The notes beneath the pieces are model-generated. The model did not search any database. It was not told the origin of the DNA and worked only from the letters and a program-made list of their open reading frames with translations. Shown here piece by piece: positions 47,401 to 57,899 of a stretch of DNA of 64,000 nt. Numbering within the stretch: the first letter of the stretch is position 1; every line of letters starts with the position of its first letter. The stretch covers positions 20,945,965-21,009,964 of the forward strand of contig NC_059082.1 of assembly GCF_020497125.1 (NCBI RefSeq). Reading direction: 5' to 3'. The position numbers were made by a program, and so were the translations under genes. The stretch is from Mauremys mutica (lineage: Eukaryota > Chordata > Testudines > Geoemydidae).

Positions 47401-48735
47401 TAATAATTTTTAATAATACTCATATTAATATTAAATGAAATATATAAAAGAAGAGCCTGGGTGTAGCATCGAACAACTGGGTGGAGGAGGGAGGAAACAG
47501 ACATTATGGAAAGGTGTTGGTGAGCTAGGTAGAAGATTTTCTTTAAAAAAAAGATTTAAAATAAGTAGTAAATGAACTATGGCATCATACGTTATCCTTG
47601 CTAATATTTCAGCGCTATTACTCTGACTAGTGTAAATCATTCACTGTCCTTACACATACTTCAACCATGAATGCAATTATCTTGCAGCTTTCTAAAAATA
47701 ATTAGAATGTAAGGGCTTGGCTAATTTGAGATGCTCCCATATGGCTCTCTGCATAGCCTGAAAAACCTCTTACAATATATGAGCACACAGACACAAAAGC
47801 AGATTTTACAAGATACCTGGCAGCGTATCTATAGATTTTGGATTAAGAGGTACCTCCTTACATGTAATTATAGTATTCTTCCTAACAGCTAGAAATCTTT
47901 TCTTCTGAAAGTGTTAAAGTCAGTTACATATTTTACTGAGCACATATTTCATACTTGCATTATAAGAGTCATATTCCAGCTCTGTATTAGTTTACCCCAA
48001 AACTATTGGGAGACTAGATACCAGCTGTGAAGGTCCCCACAAAAAGTCCAGCAAGGAGTTGACTACTGAGATAGGTCAGTTAGTGTGTGTGTGTGTAGGT
48101 CAGTTAAAATATACTGACAATGACCCTTGACACCAGATCAGTCTCATTCTGTGCATCTGGCTCTGGGTGATCCATGGAGAATGGAATGTTTGAGAAGAGC
48201 TAGAAATAGGGTGCAACAGGAACAGGGGAAAGTAGTTGCATCTCCAGGGATCTCTTTTTCCATTTCCACCGCCCCAAGGTTTGCTGCTTATAACAACATG
48301 AACAAGGCTGTCTTCATCCTTAAAAAGTTAGGGACATATAGGGCCTGATTCCCCTCTTACACAAGTGTAACTCTGGAGTAACCCTGATAAGTCAGTGGAA
48401 TCCTGGTATAAAAGCAGTACAAGTGGGATGAGAATCATGCATTAACAAAAGTTTTTGAGATGATTTGCACATAACCTTCAAACTATACACAGCTAAACCT
48501 AGGTGGTACTGAAGAGACTGCACTGATCATATAAGAAGGCCATTTTCCTTGTTGATAAAGGTTAAAACCATGAGCTTTTTTTTTTGTAAAAAAGTCAGAC
48601 TATTTAAAAAAAATTCTTGCATGGTCAAACATAAGGCTAAAAAGCCAAAATAAACTAAGATAACCACAGTGCCAAAACAGTTAAGCAAAATCTGTAACAA
48701 CAAAAAAAGCAAAAAGCTGATATTTCTTTTCTGGA
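47401..48735. other. Non-coding stretch
   Basis: I see no gene. A (GT)n patch is at about 48084-48096. The region 48340-48440 (GGGCCTGATTCCCCTCTTAC...GGATGAGAATCATG) is a small palindromic repeat. Confidence 0.45.
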
Positions 48736-48739
48736 TGGT

Positions 48740-49273
48740 CTACTTCTGAGGTGCAACACTAGAAATCTTTGAATAGAAACCCAGGCATTCAATAAGAGCT
48801 TGATTATATATTTTACCTACTAGGTTTAAGGGAATTTGAAGACATCTATGATTGAATATCACACAGAAAATTATGCAAAACATCAACTGCTTCACAAGAT
48901 CTGTAGGGACTGGAAAGTATATTTGAGTATTTTCTGCATACCAATGACACCACAAACAATGAGACTGAATAATTTTACCCAAGGGAAGACTGTAAATGAA
49001 AAATAAAAAGGGACCACAAATGTCAGTCGGTAGTTTGCAATAATAATTCCCCAGATAAATGGCATGAGACAAACAACAGAAAACAGATAAACGAAGCTTG
49101 ATGAACCAGACCAAAATCTCAGGTGAAAAGGAAAGGACTGTGGTTAGTAGCATTATAAGCCACAAAAAATTCATGACCAGGTAAATGGCATTATACTCTG
49201 TGGTAACCAGATGCAGGAAGGGCATGTCTGCATGTTTGCAACTGAGCAGTTTCAACTCTACGAGCTGGTGCAA
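48740..49273 (-). pseudogene. L2-type LINE reverse transcriptase relic
   Basis: The 177-codon frame contains CGPFLFFIYSLPLGKIIQSH then CHWYAENTQIYFPVP, which aligns with LGPLLFxIYxLPLGxIIRxH and FHCYADDTQLY of L2-type reverse transcriptases. The catalytic YADD has become YAEN. The frame stays open by chance over this length; it lacks the catalytic Asp and most of the protein. An older family than CR1. Confidence 0.75.
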
Positions 49274-50240
49274 AGCCAGACTAAAGGCCTAATTCACCTC
49301 CCATCGCAGATTTACACCATTGTAACACCTATGACTTCAACAGAATTATCCACAATTTACACCTACGTATGTGAGGTTGTAACTAAACCTGCCCACTAAC
49401 ACTGGCTTCACATCAGCATAAATCTACTGAGCCCCAATTCATTTGTGCTGGCTCTGGTGATGGTGACGGAACCATCAAGCTGGCTCTTTCCACCAACACA
49501 GGGGACATCCTTGCCTGTTGTAGAGCCAGGTTAGCAGACTCTATGACTTCCTCCACAGGAGACCCTGGTGCAGGAGGTCTGGCCAGATTGCCGTTGCATA
49601 CTGATTATTCCTGGCTGCTGCAATAGTTTCTATGAGCCACTGGCAGCCACATAAGAGTTAGAATGGGATTTCTGCATCAGGCCTTCAAGCCCTGTGCTGA
49701 ACTCACTTATGACACAGGGATAAATTGGCCCCACCACTTGATTGGAGTTACTCCTGAGTTTCACCAATATGAGATGAGATCTGAGAACTAAGACTTAATG
49801 ATAAAATCAAATATATGCCACTGCTGCAAAAGCTATTTCACTACCACCTTCTTACCTGCCACTGAAATAAACAGAAGGTTAGAGACTGGATGAAAACTAA
49901 CTGAATCTAGTCAGATTAATTGAGCTTTTTAATTAGAACAGTAATTGCAGCCATGTTCTAATGAGCTGGAAGCTGACCTTGAGTAAGCAGGAATATTAAC
50001 TAGACTGGTGAAGAGCCCTAGGAAGGGATATGGCCTATTTAAAGCAAGGCAACCAAGGATGAATGAATCCACTGATTTGAGGTATTTTTTTGAATAATAA
50101 ATGCAGTCTCATCATTAATGAAGTGGATACATGTAGGGAAACAAGTTGATAATGGCAACAAAGAAAAACTAACCATCAAAACTACTGAGAAAACTACAAA
50201 TGGAGGATGAATGTCCTATTGCAACCCACACCTGCAGTGA
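49274..50240. other. Non-coding stretch with small repeats
   Basis: I see no gene. At 49285-49400 is another small repeat of the AATTCACCTCCCATCGCAGA / TTTACACCTACGTATGTGAGG type. The rest is unassigned. Confidence 0.4.
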
Positions 50241-50242
50241 CC

Positions 50243-51288
50243 TGTGGCAGGCTGTATCTGCCTCAGTTTCCCTTTATCTGCCCATGAAAGAAACAGTCAC
50301 TCAGTGTGTGATACAAAGTCCACCCCGGTTATAATTTATTCATAGTTCCCCAGAAATCTTGTAGTAAAACCACTCTCTAATTTCCACAGTAAACATATAA
50401 AGATATTAGGGGTTTTCCATTGCCCTCTCTGGGGACATCATTTCCAAGTCACCCACCCAAAAAAGTCGATAGCAGCACTATGTTTTCAGTTCCTTTATAG
50501 CCCCTGATCTAGGTCTCCACTCGTCAGGTCCCCCCGCTTGAAAGTGACCAGTCTTCCTACAACACTTCACTCAAGTCTTCACCCCAAGTGCTCCCCATCC
50601 TGCAAGTGCTCCACTCCTCCAAGCTTCCCTACCTGGAGTTCTATCCCTGCATAGGGGACCTACCCTCCTGCAACAACCATCTTGCTTCTGAACTTGGCTT
50701 CCTTGACCAAACTGGATCTTTCCCTTTTCCTAGTGGCTACTGTCCAAGCTTCCCATTTATTAGGGGTCCAAAGATTTAGTCAGTGCTCACCAACAGCTTC
50801 CTCCAAGCTCCTTACTGGCGGCTCACACTTACTGTTCTCCTTCAGCTCTTTGATTCAGGCAGCATTCATCTGCCCTTCCTGACTCTCCAAGGCTGTCTCT
50901 CACCAGGCCTGCTTCATTCTAGGGGCCAGGTGTCCTCTCTTAAACCTAATTGGGTATCAAATGACCAGTCACAGGTGCACAAGCCTCTTTCCTCCTCTGG
51001 TATATCTACACGGCCAGCGGCAATGAGCCACTGAGCCTGGGCCAACCGATTGAGGCTCACACTACTGTACTAAAATAGCTGCAAAGACAACACTTTTAAG
51101 CTGCAGCAAGGCCAGCTTCCCGCCTAGGCTTCAGCGCCCAAGCTCCAGCCCAAACCTCAACTTCTACACAGCAATTTGTAGCCTGATAGCATGAGCCTGT
51201 GAACCCAAGTCTGTTGACCTGGGCTGGGAAGCTTGCTGCCATGCGCTGGATAGACGTACCCTTAAAAGGCCAGTGCCACCCCGTGACA
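50243..51288 (-). mobile_element. Old solo LTR with nested MITE
   Basis: Starts TGTGGCAGG and ends CCCCGTGACA. On the minus strand CTATAAAG (50493-50500) is followed about 155 bases on by AATAAA (50335-50340), the order of a TATA box and poly(A) signal in an LTR. The MITE at 51.0-51.26 kb lies inside. No target duplication is visible, so the ends are less sure than for the other two LTRs. Confidence 0.55.
50999..51261. mobile_element. MITE related to the 22.2-kb element
   Basis: The left end GGTATATCTACACGG is mirrored by GGATAGACGTACC at the right. The interior shares GGGCTGGGAAGCTTGCTGCC with GAGCTGGGAAGCACGCTTCC of the 22.2-kb MITE. Non-coding. Confidence 0.65.
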
Positions 51289-51414
51289 GGGAGTTTATCT
51301 GATCTTTCTTCACAAAAACCCCAGAGTTTTGTGAAAATGGGATGGTCATCAACATTGTTGCTAGGGAGTAGGAAGCTTATTGAACCAGGTGAATTAGAGG
51401 AAGTGAATTATAAC

Positions 51415-51640
51415 TAGGAAGGAGACAGTTAGGGCAGGGGAGATAGCAGAGATAGAAGGTAAGTGGCTGAAAGGAGAGGAGGGTGGGGGAGAGAGACATA
51501 AGATGGGAGGAGAAAGCAATAGAGGAAGGGTAGTGGGTGAAAGGGAAAAAGGGATAGCAGGAGGAGAAGTTGCAGGGGAGAAAGCGGATGCAGATGTAGA
51601 GAGGTGTGTAAAGATACATAATCAGAGGTATGTAGCGGGA
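51415..51640. repeat. Purine-rich tract
   Basis: More than 200 bases of mostly G and A on the plus strand, with GGAGGAG and GGGAGAGAG motifs. The antisense frames here are Ser/Leu/Pro-rich artefacts. Confidence 0.6.
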
Positions 51641-51660
51641 GACTGGTAGCTTCCCACCTG

Positions 51661-52039
51661 TAGAGCTGGGTGAAATTTTTCACACAAGATCTGGGCAGGG
51701 GGGTGCAAAAATGTAGATTTGGGTTTATCAAACCTATTTGTGACTTCAGCTTGAATCTGCCAATTGTTTCAGCCAGGGGAAGGGGAAAAAAACAGAAAAA
51801 AGTTTCAAAAAAATTGAAAGGTTTATCTGGACAAACTGTTTTGATTTTACAGTTCAAAACACCTTTTTGTTTTGAATTTCACTGCAATTTATATTATATA
51901 TAAAGGCTTAAAAACCCAAAAATGAAACAAAAAGTTTCATTTCTGATTGAATGAAATGTTTTGTTTTGTTTGACATAAGTCTATTTTTCAGTTTGGCCAC
52001 CAAATAAAAAACAAACAACCAGCTGTTCTCACAGCTCTA
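51661..52039. mobile_element. hAT-like MITE, 379 bp
   Basis: Begins TAGAGCTGGGTGAAA and ends with CAGCTCTA, the same ends as the 29.4-kb MITE. The flanks CCCACCTG and CTCACAGG agree at 5 of 8 bases, compatible with a decayed 8-bp duplication. AT-rich and non-coding. Confidence 0.6.
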
Positions 52040-52189
52040 CTCACAGGGCAGGAATGGGAAGCAAACTAATGCATAGGGATGTGTCAGATATGGTGTTTTC
52101 TGAATTTTGGAGGCTCACTGCCCTGAATTTCTAAAGCTTATTGTGTTGAAAATAGGAAGTTTGGCAAAAATGTGCTTTTTTGTTTGCTG

Positions 52190-52400
52190 AAAGGAGGAAG
52201 GATGATCTTGTGGTCAAAATATTGGTCTGGAATTCAGGAGAGCTGGGTTCAGTTCCTGGTTTTGCTTCTGCCACATACTTTCAGCATGACTTTTGGCAAG
52301 TCACCCACTCTGAAATGTGGGGACAGCAACACTTCCAGGCCTCAATGGGGTGTTGCCAGGGGACATTCTTTGGTACAGGTATGTGAAGCTCACATGCTGT
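52190..52400 (+). mobile_element. tRNA-derived SINE, MIR-like
   Basis: GATCTTGTGGTCAAAATATT, GAGAGCTGGGTTCAGTTCCT (box B region) and TGACTTTTGGCAAGTCACCC follow the order of MIR-like SINEs. Diverged, not a tRNA gene. Confidence 0.65.
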
Positions 52401-53580
52401 GGTAGAATTGGGGTAGGGCATAAGAAATCTAAACAGATATACCTTTGAAAATAATTACTAACACTTTTCAGAAAAAGAATCAATAAAAACCACCAAACTG
52501 TGGATTTCTTAAATATTATATCACTTTTGAGACTTGGGGATTCTCTATGGCCTCAGTCATGCCAACATCTCTCCAGGTGCTTAATATGAGTGCTCCCACC
52601 TAAGTCAAAAGCTAAGCACATATTTACATGTTGGCAGGATTGGAAACTATAGGCCAAATTTTCAAAAGAGCTTAGGACCAAATTTGCACTGGAGGTTGCT
52701 GAAACCCCTCTCCCCCAGTAGTCTTCTTAAATTTCCCATGAAACAAAATTTTCTTAACAAAAATAATTCATTTTGGGATAATCAAAACAATCTGTTTCAT
52801 ACAAATTTTGGTTATAATTTTGACTTTTCTTATTTTATATTACAAATTATGATGTAACATAAAATAACAAAGAAGAATTAAAATATTTCATTTGAATAAG
52901 GTCAAAATTGAAGGTCTTGACCTTATTGAAATGCTGTTTTTTCTGGGGGTTTTTAAATTAAATTTCACGCCAAGGGACCCGTTCCTGCAGAAACTTTTAA
53001 TGTGGCAAAACAGCATTTTCTTACAGACTTTCAGTCAGAATGGGGTGCTGTGAGTGGACAGCAGAGATCCCTCCGGCCACCCCTGCCTTTCTTTCACTGG
53101 GTCTTTGAACTCTCACCAGCTGCAAATCTACCTGTGAGTATTTCCCACCCCAGCCTCTAGTCTTTTGGGCTTGGGTGTGATGCTAAATCCCCCCACTAGA
53201 AGAGACCAGGGATGGTCAGTCATACTCCCCTTTCCCTCCCAGGAAAACTTTCTACATATCAGAAGTGGGCCCTTCTCTCTATACCCCATTGGCTACCAGA
53301 TTTCTAGGAGGGGACTTTTCTCTGGCTGTCAAATTCCTTGCAGAGGGCATGCTAGAAGGTTCTCACAACAAATTTTTTGGTGGCTGCTCTGACAATTTTT
53401 CCTAAAATAATTAACTTTAGGAAAAACAAAAATATGCACCGATACATGTCCAAATCATTGTAATTTATTTGTGTAGTTGTCTCTATTCTTTACTGGACCT
53501 ATATAGAATAGAAACATAAATAAGGTGCTTTGCATATTATCTTTTGTTGTTGTTTCTTTTGGTTTTTTGGTTGCTTTTTT
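52401..53580. other. Non-coding stretch
   Basis: I see no gene. The AT-rich part at 52730-53045 resembles the hAT-like MITE interiors but has no clear ends. Confidence 0.4.
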
Positions 53581-53584
53581 CTTT

Positions 53585-53724
53585 AGACTTGCTAGCTAGT
53601 AAGTCTGCTTCTGTGAAAAGTGACATTTGTATGTTTGTTAATATCACTTTTCACAGCAGACTTGCTAGCTATCTGGCAGACAGCGAAAAGTGATATTAGC
53701 AAATATACAAATATCACTTTTCAC
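53585..53724. repeat. Cluster of nested hairpins
   Basis: AGTCTGCTTCTGTGAAAAGT at 53602 pairs with ACTTTTCACAGCAGACT at 53646-53662. A second stem GCGAAAAGTGATATT (53683-53697) pairs with AATATCACTTTTCAC (53710-53724). AGACTTGCTAGCTA is also directly repeated at 53585 and 53658. It looks like the end of a foldback transposon that inserted or copied itself twice. Confidence 0.75.
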
Positions 53725-54325
53725 AGTAGATTTATTCAGCCCTGGCAAGCCAGGGGACAAATTAAGTCCTAGATGGGGAGGTAGGTAGGGAGGCAGCTGG
53801 GGCCAGGGATAATGGAGGGGCAGAACCTGTAGCCGGGGGACAGAGCATGCTGCCATGCAGCTGGACCCTGCCACTCACTACACTAGGGCTGAAGCCAGAG
53901 GCCCTGCCCCCAGGAAGGAGGGGAACTCACGACTGCTGCCTGCTCCTCTAGCATTTGTGGCTCCAGAAAGGGGCAGCCCCAGGGGAGGGGCTGCTGCTCG
54001 TTTCTGCTCGCCCCCCCGCCCCATTACTGCCCCGGAGGCTGTGACCACAAGAGAAGCCCCTGGTGGCCACATGCAGCTGCGGTGGCCGCAATTGAGAAAT
54101 GCTCCTGCCAAAGGCAGCCAGGTCCATGTGGTGTCCTCTCTTCAGGCAGTCTGTGCTGCCCTCACTGGTGCTCATCATGGCTGTTTCCAGTTATACAAAC
54201 CAACTCTAAGAAGAGGTGGGGCCTTGTGGGGTCCCCAAAAATTTAGACACACTGATTCAGATCTGAAAATGAGAATCCCACACCAATAAACGTATCCTGC
54301 CATACGATATAGCCAAAGTATTGTA
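53725..54325. repeat. GC-rich unassigned repeat-like block
   Basis: GC-rich with overlapping open frames on both strands and no domain. It follows directly on the hairpin cluster and may be part of the same dispersed element. Confidence 0.3.
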
Positions 54326-54329
54326 TTTA

Positions 54330-54440
54330 TTTTATCTGCGACTTGCCCAAGGCTAAACAGCGAATCAATAGCAGAGCTGAGAATCTAATATACAAGTCTC
54401 TGATCTTGCCCTGTGCTCCCACAAGCAGATCAATGTCCTC
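54330..54440 (-). mobile_element. MIR-like SINE fragment
   Basis: GACTTGCCCAAGGCTAAACA and ATAGCAGAGCTGAGAATCTA on + are the antisense of the MIR core. Short and diverged. Confidence 0.6.
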
Positions 54441-55307
54441 CCCCTTGTTTTCCTTGTGGGCAGCCCTAATCACCTGAGATAAGTAACACACACTCAACAA
54501 TCAGTGACAGGTATCACTTTTTGGCCCTCAAAGGGCAATGTCATTAGCTAAACTGGCACAGGATAAGCTATAATAGCTCATCAGTTATGCAAAATAAAAA
54601 GGAAGAAAAAGGACGAAGCCACAAGTCCATAATGGGTGACAGCATTATAGGCTCTGGTCCTGTAAAGAGTTTTGCCTGTGTGGAGGTACATTGACTTCAA
54701 CAGGACTGTGCCTGGGTATAAGGAACCACTTGTCTGGTCCCTGGACAGGATTGGGCCCAGAATGGCTAGCAAATATCACAGGATAAGAAAGGAAAGGGAG
54801 AGAAACCTTTAGTCAGTCAATAATGGGGAAATGAATGAGAAGGATAAAGTGTGTTAAATGGCTGAGATGAAGATTAAGTAACATACCCAAATCTAATATA
54901 TGGCCCATTTTACAAGAAAGAAAATTAACATAATGTGATAAACTAAGGAGATTCGACAAATCATTAATCCATTGTAGAAGTGGATGTTCTGAAGCATCAG
55001 CATAAATTTCAAAATCACCCATAATAAAAAGCCGGAAAGAGTGAAGAATCAATCAGGAGCAAGCTTAGACAATTAGTTAACAAATCAAAATGAATGGTTG
55101 GCGATAGAGACCCAAAATTGTACCAAGTAAACAATAAGCAGAATTAATGACCATTTAAAAGTAAATAGATCAGGTAAAGGAAAAATAACTAAATACACAC
55201 ACACATAGACACACACAGATTTCCACAAATAAACTTTAGCAACATTCTTAATATTTGGAGAAGGGAGAGCTGGCTGAAGTTTGGACATTAGTCGCTCTTT
55301 TAGCATG
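54441..55307. other. Non-coding stretch
   Basis: I see no gene. A short CA-rich run is at 55193-55218. Confidence 0.45.
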
Positions 55308-55310
55308 TCA

Positions 55311-55440
55311 AGCCTGGTCTACACTAGGCGTTTAAATCGGTTTTAGGAGCGTAAAACCGATTTAACGCCACAACCGTCCACACTAGGAGGCACCTTATAT
55401 CGATTTTAATGGCTCTTTAAACCGGTTTCTGTACTCCTCC
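55311..55440. repeat. H2 left end with ACCGATTT-type repeats
   Basis: After the inverted repeat come AAATCGGTTTTAGGAGCGTA / AAACCGATTTAACG, itself a palindrome with arms AAATCGGTTTTA and TAAAACCGATTT, then TATCGATTTTA and TTTAAACCGGTTT. The right end carries ACCGATTTAATG and AAACCGGTTT. These are likely sites for the H2 DNA-binding protein (inference). Confidence 0.75.
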
Positions 55441-55532
55441 CTAACGAGAGGAGTAACGCTAGTATCGGTATTACCATATCGGATTAGGGTTAGTGTGGCC
55501 GCTGATCGACGGTATTGGCCTCCGGGCGGTAT

Positions 55533-55545
55533 CCCACAGTGCACC
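55533..55545 (+). promoter_or_regulatory. Shared CCCACAGTGCACC box, H2 left
   Basis: Same box as in H1 at about the same distance (222 bp) from the end, upstream of the Myb-like gene. Confidence 0.55.
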
Positions 55546-55697
55546 AGTGACCGCTCTGGACAGCATTCTGAACTCGGATGCACTGGCCAGGTAGACAGGA
55601 AAAGCCCCGCGAACTTTTGAAATTCATTTCCTGCTTCCCCAGCGTGGAGAGCTCATCAGCACAAGTGACCACGCACAGCTCATCAGCACAGGTAACA

Positions 55698-56250
55698 ATG
55701 CAGTCTCCTGAGAATCGAAAAAGAGCCCCAGCATGGACTGCACGGGAGGTACTGGATCTGATCGCTATATGGGGAGAGGATTCAGTGCTAATAGAACTGC
55801 GTTCCAAAAGACGAAATGAAAAAGTATTTGAAAGAATTTCTAAGGCTATGACGGATAAAGGCCACAGCAGGGACTCAGTGAAGTGCAGAGTGAAAGTTAA
55901 GGAGCTCAGACAAGCCTACCAGAAAACCAAAGAAGCAAACGGAAGGTCCGGGGCAGGTCGAAAAACATGCCGCTTCTATGCTGAGCTGCATGCAATTTTA
56001 GGGGGCTGCGCCACAAGTACCCCACCCCTGATCGTGGATTCCGAGGTGGGGGTTGTAATCTCTGCCATGGCTGAGGATTATGCAGACGGGGAAGATGAAG
56101 ATGAAGAAGAGGAGGAAGACCTAGCAGAGAGCACACAGCACTCCGTGAGCCCCAGCAGCCAGGAGCTTTTTATCACCCTGACGGAATTACCCTCCTCCCA
56201 ACCCTCACAAGCCACTATCCCAGACAATGACGCCATGGAAGGGAGCTCTG
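55698..56250 (+). CDS. Myb/SANT-like DNA-binding protein, exon 1 (H2)
   Basis: Encodes residues 1-184 of a 363-aa protein with exon 2 at 57155-57693. Residues about 11-102 form a Myb/SANT-like trihelix of the Harbinger/MSANTD type: APAWTAREVLDLIAIWGED, then ELRSKRRNEKVFERISKAM, then VKCRVKVKELRQAYQKTKEA. Residues about 126-144 are strongly acidic. In Harbinger elements this protein binds near the element ends and brings the transposase to the nucleus; that role is from family knowledge. I chose the ATG at 55698 (context AACAATGC) because it precedes the domain and has an equivalent in H1. The frame is open back to an upstream ATG at 55578, which would add 40 residues. The exon ends at a GTGAGT donor after 56250, phase 1. 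Confidence 0.85.
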
Positions 56251-56355
56251 GTGAGTGTACCTTTGCAAATAGCAAACATTGTTTTTTAAGCAAGCCTTTT
56301 TTAATGATTGATTTGCCCTGAGGACTTGGGATGCATTCGCAGACAGTATAGTTAC

Positions 56356-56709
56356 TTAGAAAAGTTTGTTAACATGTCCGGGGATTGAGAGGAAATCCTC
56401 CAGGGACATCTCGATGAAGTGCTCCTGTAGGTACTCCAGAAGCCTTTGCAGAAGGTTTCTGGGCAAGGCAGCCTTGTTCCGCCCACCATGGTAGGACACT
56501 TTACCACGCCATGCATGTAGCAAGTAATCAGGTATCATTGCGTGGCAAAGCATAGCAGCGTATGGTCCCGGTGACTGCTGGCATTCAAGAAGCATCTGCT
56601 CTTTATCTTGTTGTGTTATCCTCAGCAAAGTGATATCGTTCAGGATAACCTGGTTAAAAATCAGGAATTTAAGTAAGGGGGGTGGCCATTTTTCTACTGG
56701 GTTCGTGGA
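56356..56709 (-). CDS. Putative third Harbinger gene, antisense in the Myb intron
   Basis: A frame of 117 codons plus stop, read leftward from 56709 to 56356, with no ATG near its start. The 5' edge follows a pyrimidine-rich TTTTTTTTTTAAGCTGCTGCAG acceptor-like sequence. An upstream exon at 57011-56947 ends in GCGGCCATG before GTAAGC; joined in phase it supplies either a start Met directly or more N-terminal residues (LALELQ-like helix). The protein is helical and shows QQDKEQMLLECQQ, PYAAMLCHAMIPDY, RGKVSYHGG, NKAALPRNLLQRLLEYLQ and FIEMSLEDFLSIPG. H1 has the same frame at 12871-13133. In the 20 codons at 56449-56508, 7 are identical to H1, 10 differ synonymously and 3 change the residue. 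I know no family for it; the exon structure is inferred. Confidence 0.55.
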   Translation of the reverse strand, partial: STNPVEKWPPPLLKFLIFNQVILNDITLLRITQQDKEQMLLECQQSPGPYAAMLCHAMIPDYLLHAWRGKVSYHGGRNKAALPRNLLQRLLEYLQEHFIEMSLEDFLSIPGHVNKLF

Positions 56710-56946
56710 CTGCAGCAGCTTAAAAAAAAAACCTTTCCTGCACGTAGCGAAGCGGGGGGAGGGGAGGAGTGAAATGCCGATGATCTTTTTTGTGTTTGGT
56801 CACCGGCGATCTTCCCCAAGCTACCAGCCATGCAGTGGGTGGGTGGGGGTGGGAAGGTTGTTGATTAGCAGGGAGCTAGCGTGGTATTAGCCATGCGTTG
56901 GGGGGGAGGGGTAAATCACTACAGAAGCCAAAAGACAGTGGCTTAC

Positions 56947-57011
56947 CATGGCCGCATGCAAGCTGAATTCTGATGCCTGGACCTGTGTCTGTGAGATCTG
57001 TAACTCCAGAG
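56947..57011 (-). other. Possible upstream exon of the third gene
   Basis: On the minus strand TTTTTCATCTTAATAGTGAG TGCTTGCAG precedes a 65-base segment reading LELQISQTQVQASEFSLHAA then M, followed by a GTAAGC donor. Its phase fits the frame at 56709. A TGA lies in frame just upstream, so either another exon exists or translation starts at the final ATG. Confidence 0.35.
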
Positions 57012-57154
57012 CTGCAAGCACTCACTATTAAGATGAAAAATGCGACCTTGTAGAGAAATCACATGTGCTAGGTGAATAGTGCTGTTCACTGTGAAAGAGT
57101 ATAACCATTGTTCTGTAAAATGTATCTTTCTAAATATTTATCTCCCTCATGCAG

Positions 57155-57693
57155 CTGCAAATTTTTCAACCATCCCTCCTCCATCCCAAAGGCTAGCACA
57201 GATAAGGCGGAGGAAAAAGAAGACACGAGATGAGATGTTCTCGGATATTATGGAAGTTACACGCAATGAAAGAGCTCATCTGAATGAGTGGAAGGGCGTG
57301 GTATCAAATTACAGGAAAGAGGCCAGTGAACGTGAGGACAGGAGGGATGAACGTGAGGATAGGAGGGACAACCGAGATGAGAGGTGGCGGCAGGAAGACC
57401 GGCAGGAAAATCAGCGGTGGCGGCAGGAAGATCAGTGGTGGCGGGATGCAACTCTGGGGCTGCTGCGTGATCAAACTGACATGCTCCGGCGTCTGGTGGA
57501 GCTTCAGGAACGGCAGCAGGATCACAGAGTGCCGCTGCAGCCCCTGTATAACCACTCTCAACCCTCACCATGTTCCACATCCTCCTCACCCAGACGTGTA
57601 AGAACGCGTGGGGGGAGGCTCCGTGCACCCGCCCACTCCACCCCCCGTGGACAGCCCAACCAGAAGGCTGTCGTTACTGTGAATTTTTTTTAA
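57155..57693 (+). CDS. Myb/SANT-like protein, exon 2 (H2)
   Basis: The acceptor TCTCCCTCATGCAG ends at 57154; the two first bases complete the split codon (G|CT, Ala 185), so the join is in frame. It encodes a basic patch QIRRRKKKTRD that may act as a nuclear signal, then a long charged helix with repeated EDRRDERED and WRQEDRQENQRW units, probably a coiled coil, then LLRDQTDMLRRLVELQERQ and a Pro/Ser-rich tail. The second half of the equivalent H1 exon is similar in order. Stop at 57693, poly(A) signal at 57766. Likely used for contacts with the transposase or itself; that is inference. Confidence 0.8.
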
Positions 57694-57765
57694 TGGCCTT
57701 CTCCATCCCTCCTATCCTCCTCCCAAACCACACCCTTACTTCTCTCCCTCTTTTTATAATGAATT

Positions 57766-57771
57766 AATAAA
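57766..57771 (+). terminator. Poly(A) signal of H2 Myb-like gene
   Basis: AATAAA 73 bp past the stop. Confidence 0.65.
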
Positions 57772-57799
57772 GAATTCATGCTTTTTAAATGAGAGTGAC

Positions 57800-57805
57800 T
57801 TTATT
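57800..57805 (-). terminator. Poly(A) signal of H2 transposase gene
   Basis: TTTATT on + is AATAAA on -, about 95 bp past the transposase stop. It faces the Myb-like signal only about 30 bp away, so the two transcripts end almost on top of each other. Confidence 0.65.
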
Positions 57806-57899
57806 TGCATAAGTAAGCTGTACTCGAAGGGGGAGGGGGAGTTGCTTACAGGGACTGAGTCAATCAAGGGGGTTGGGTGTTCATCAACAAACACAGCAG

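Noticed and set aside
52190..52400. Possible tRNA gene (box A/B-like sequence)
   Set aside because: No cloverleaf can be folded and the sequence continues into a MIR-like core, so it is a SINE.
53855..54289. 144-codon open frame
   Set aside because: GC-rich repeat-like block with overlapping frames on the other strand and no domain.
57257..57628. 123-codon and 85-codon antisense frames over Myb-like exon 2
   Set aside because: Shadows of the repetitive charged coding sequence on the plus strand; no equivalent kept in H1.
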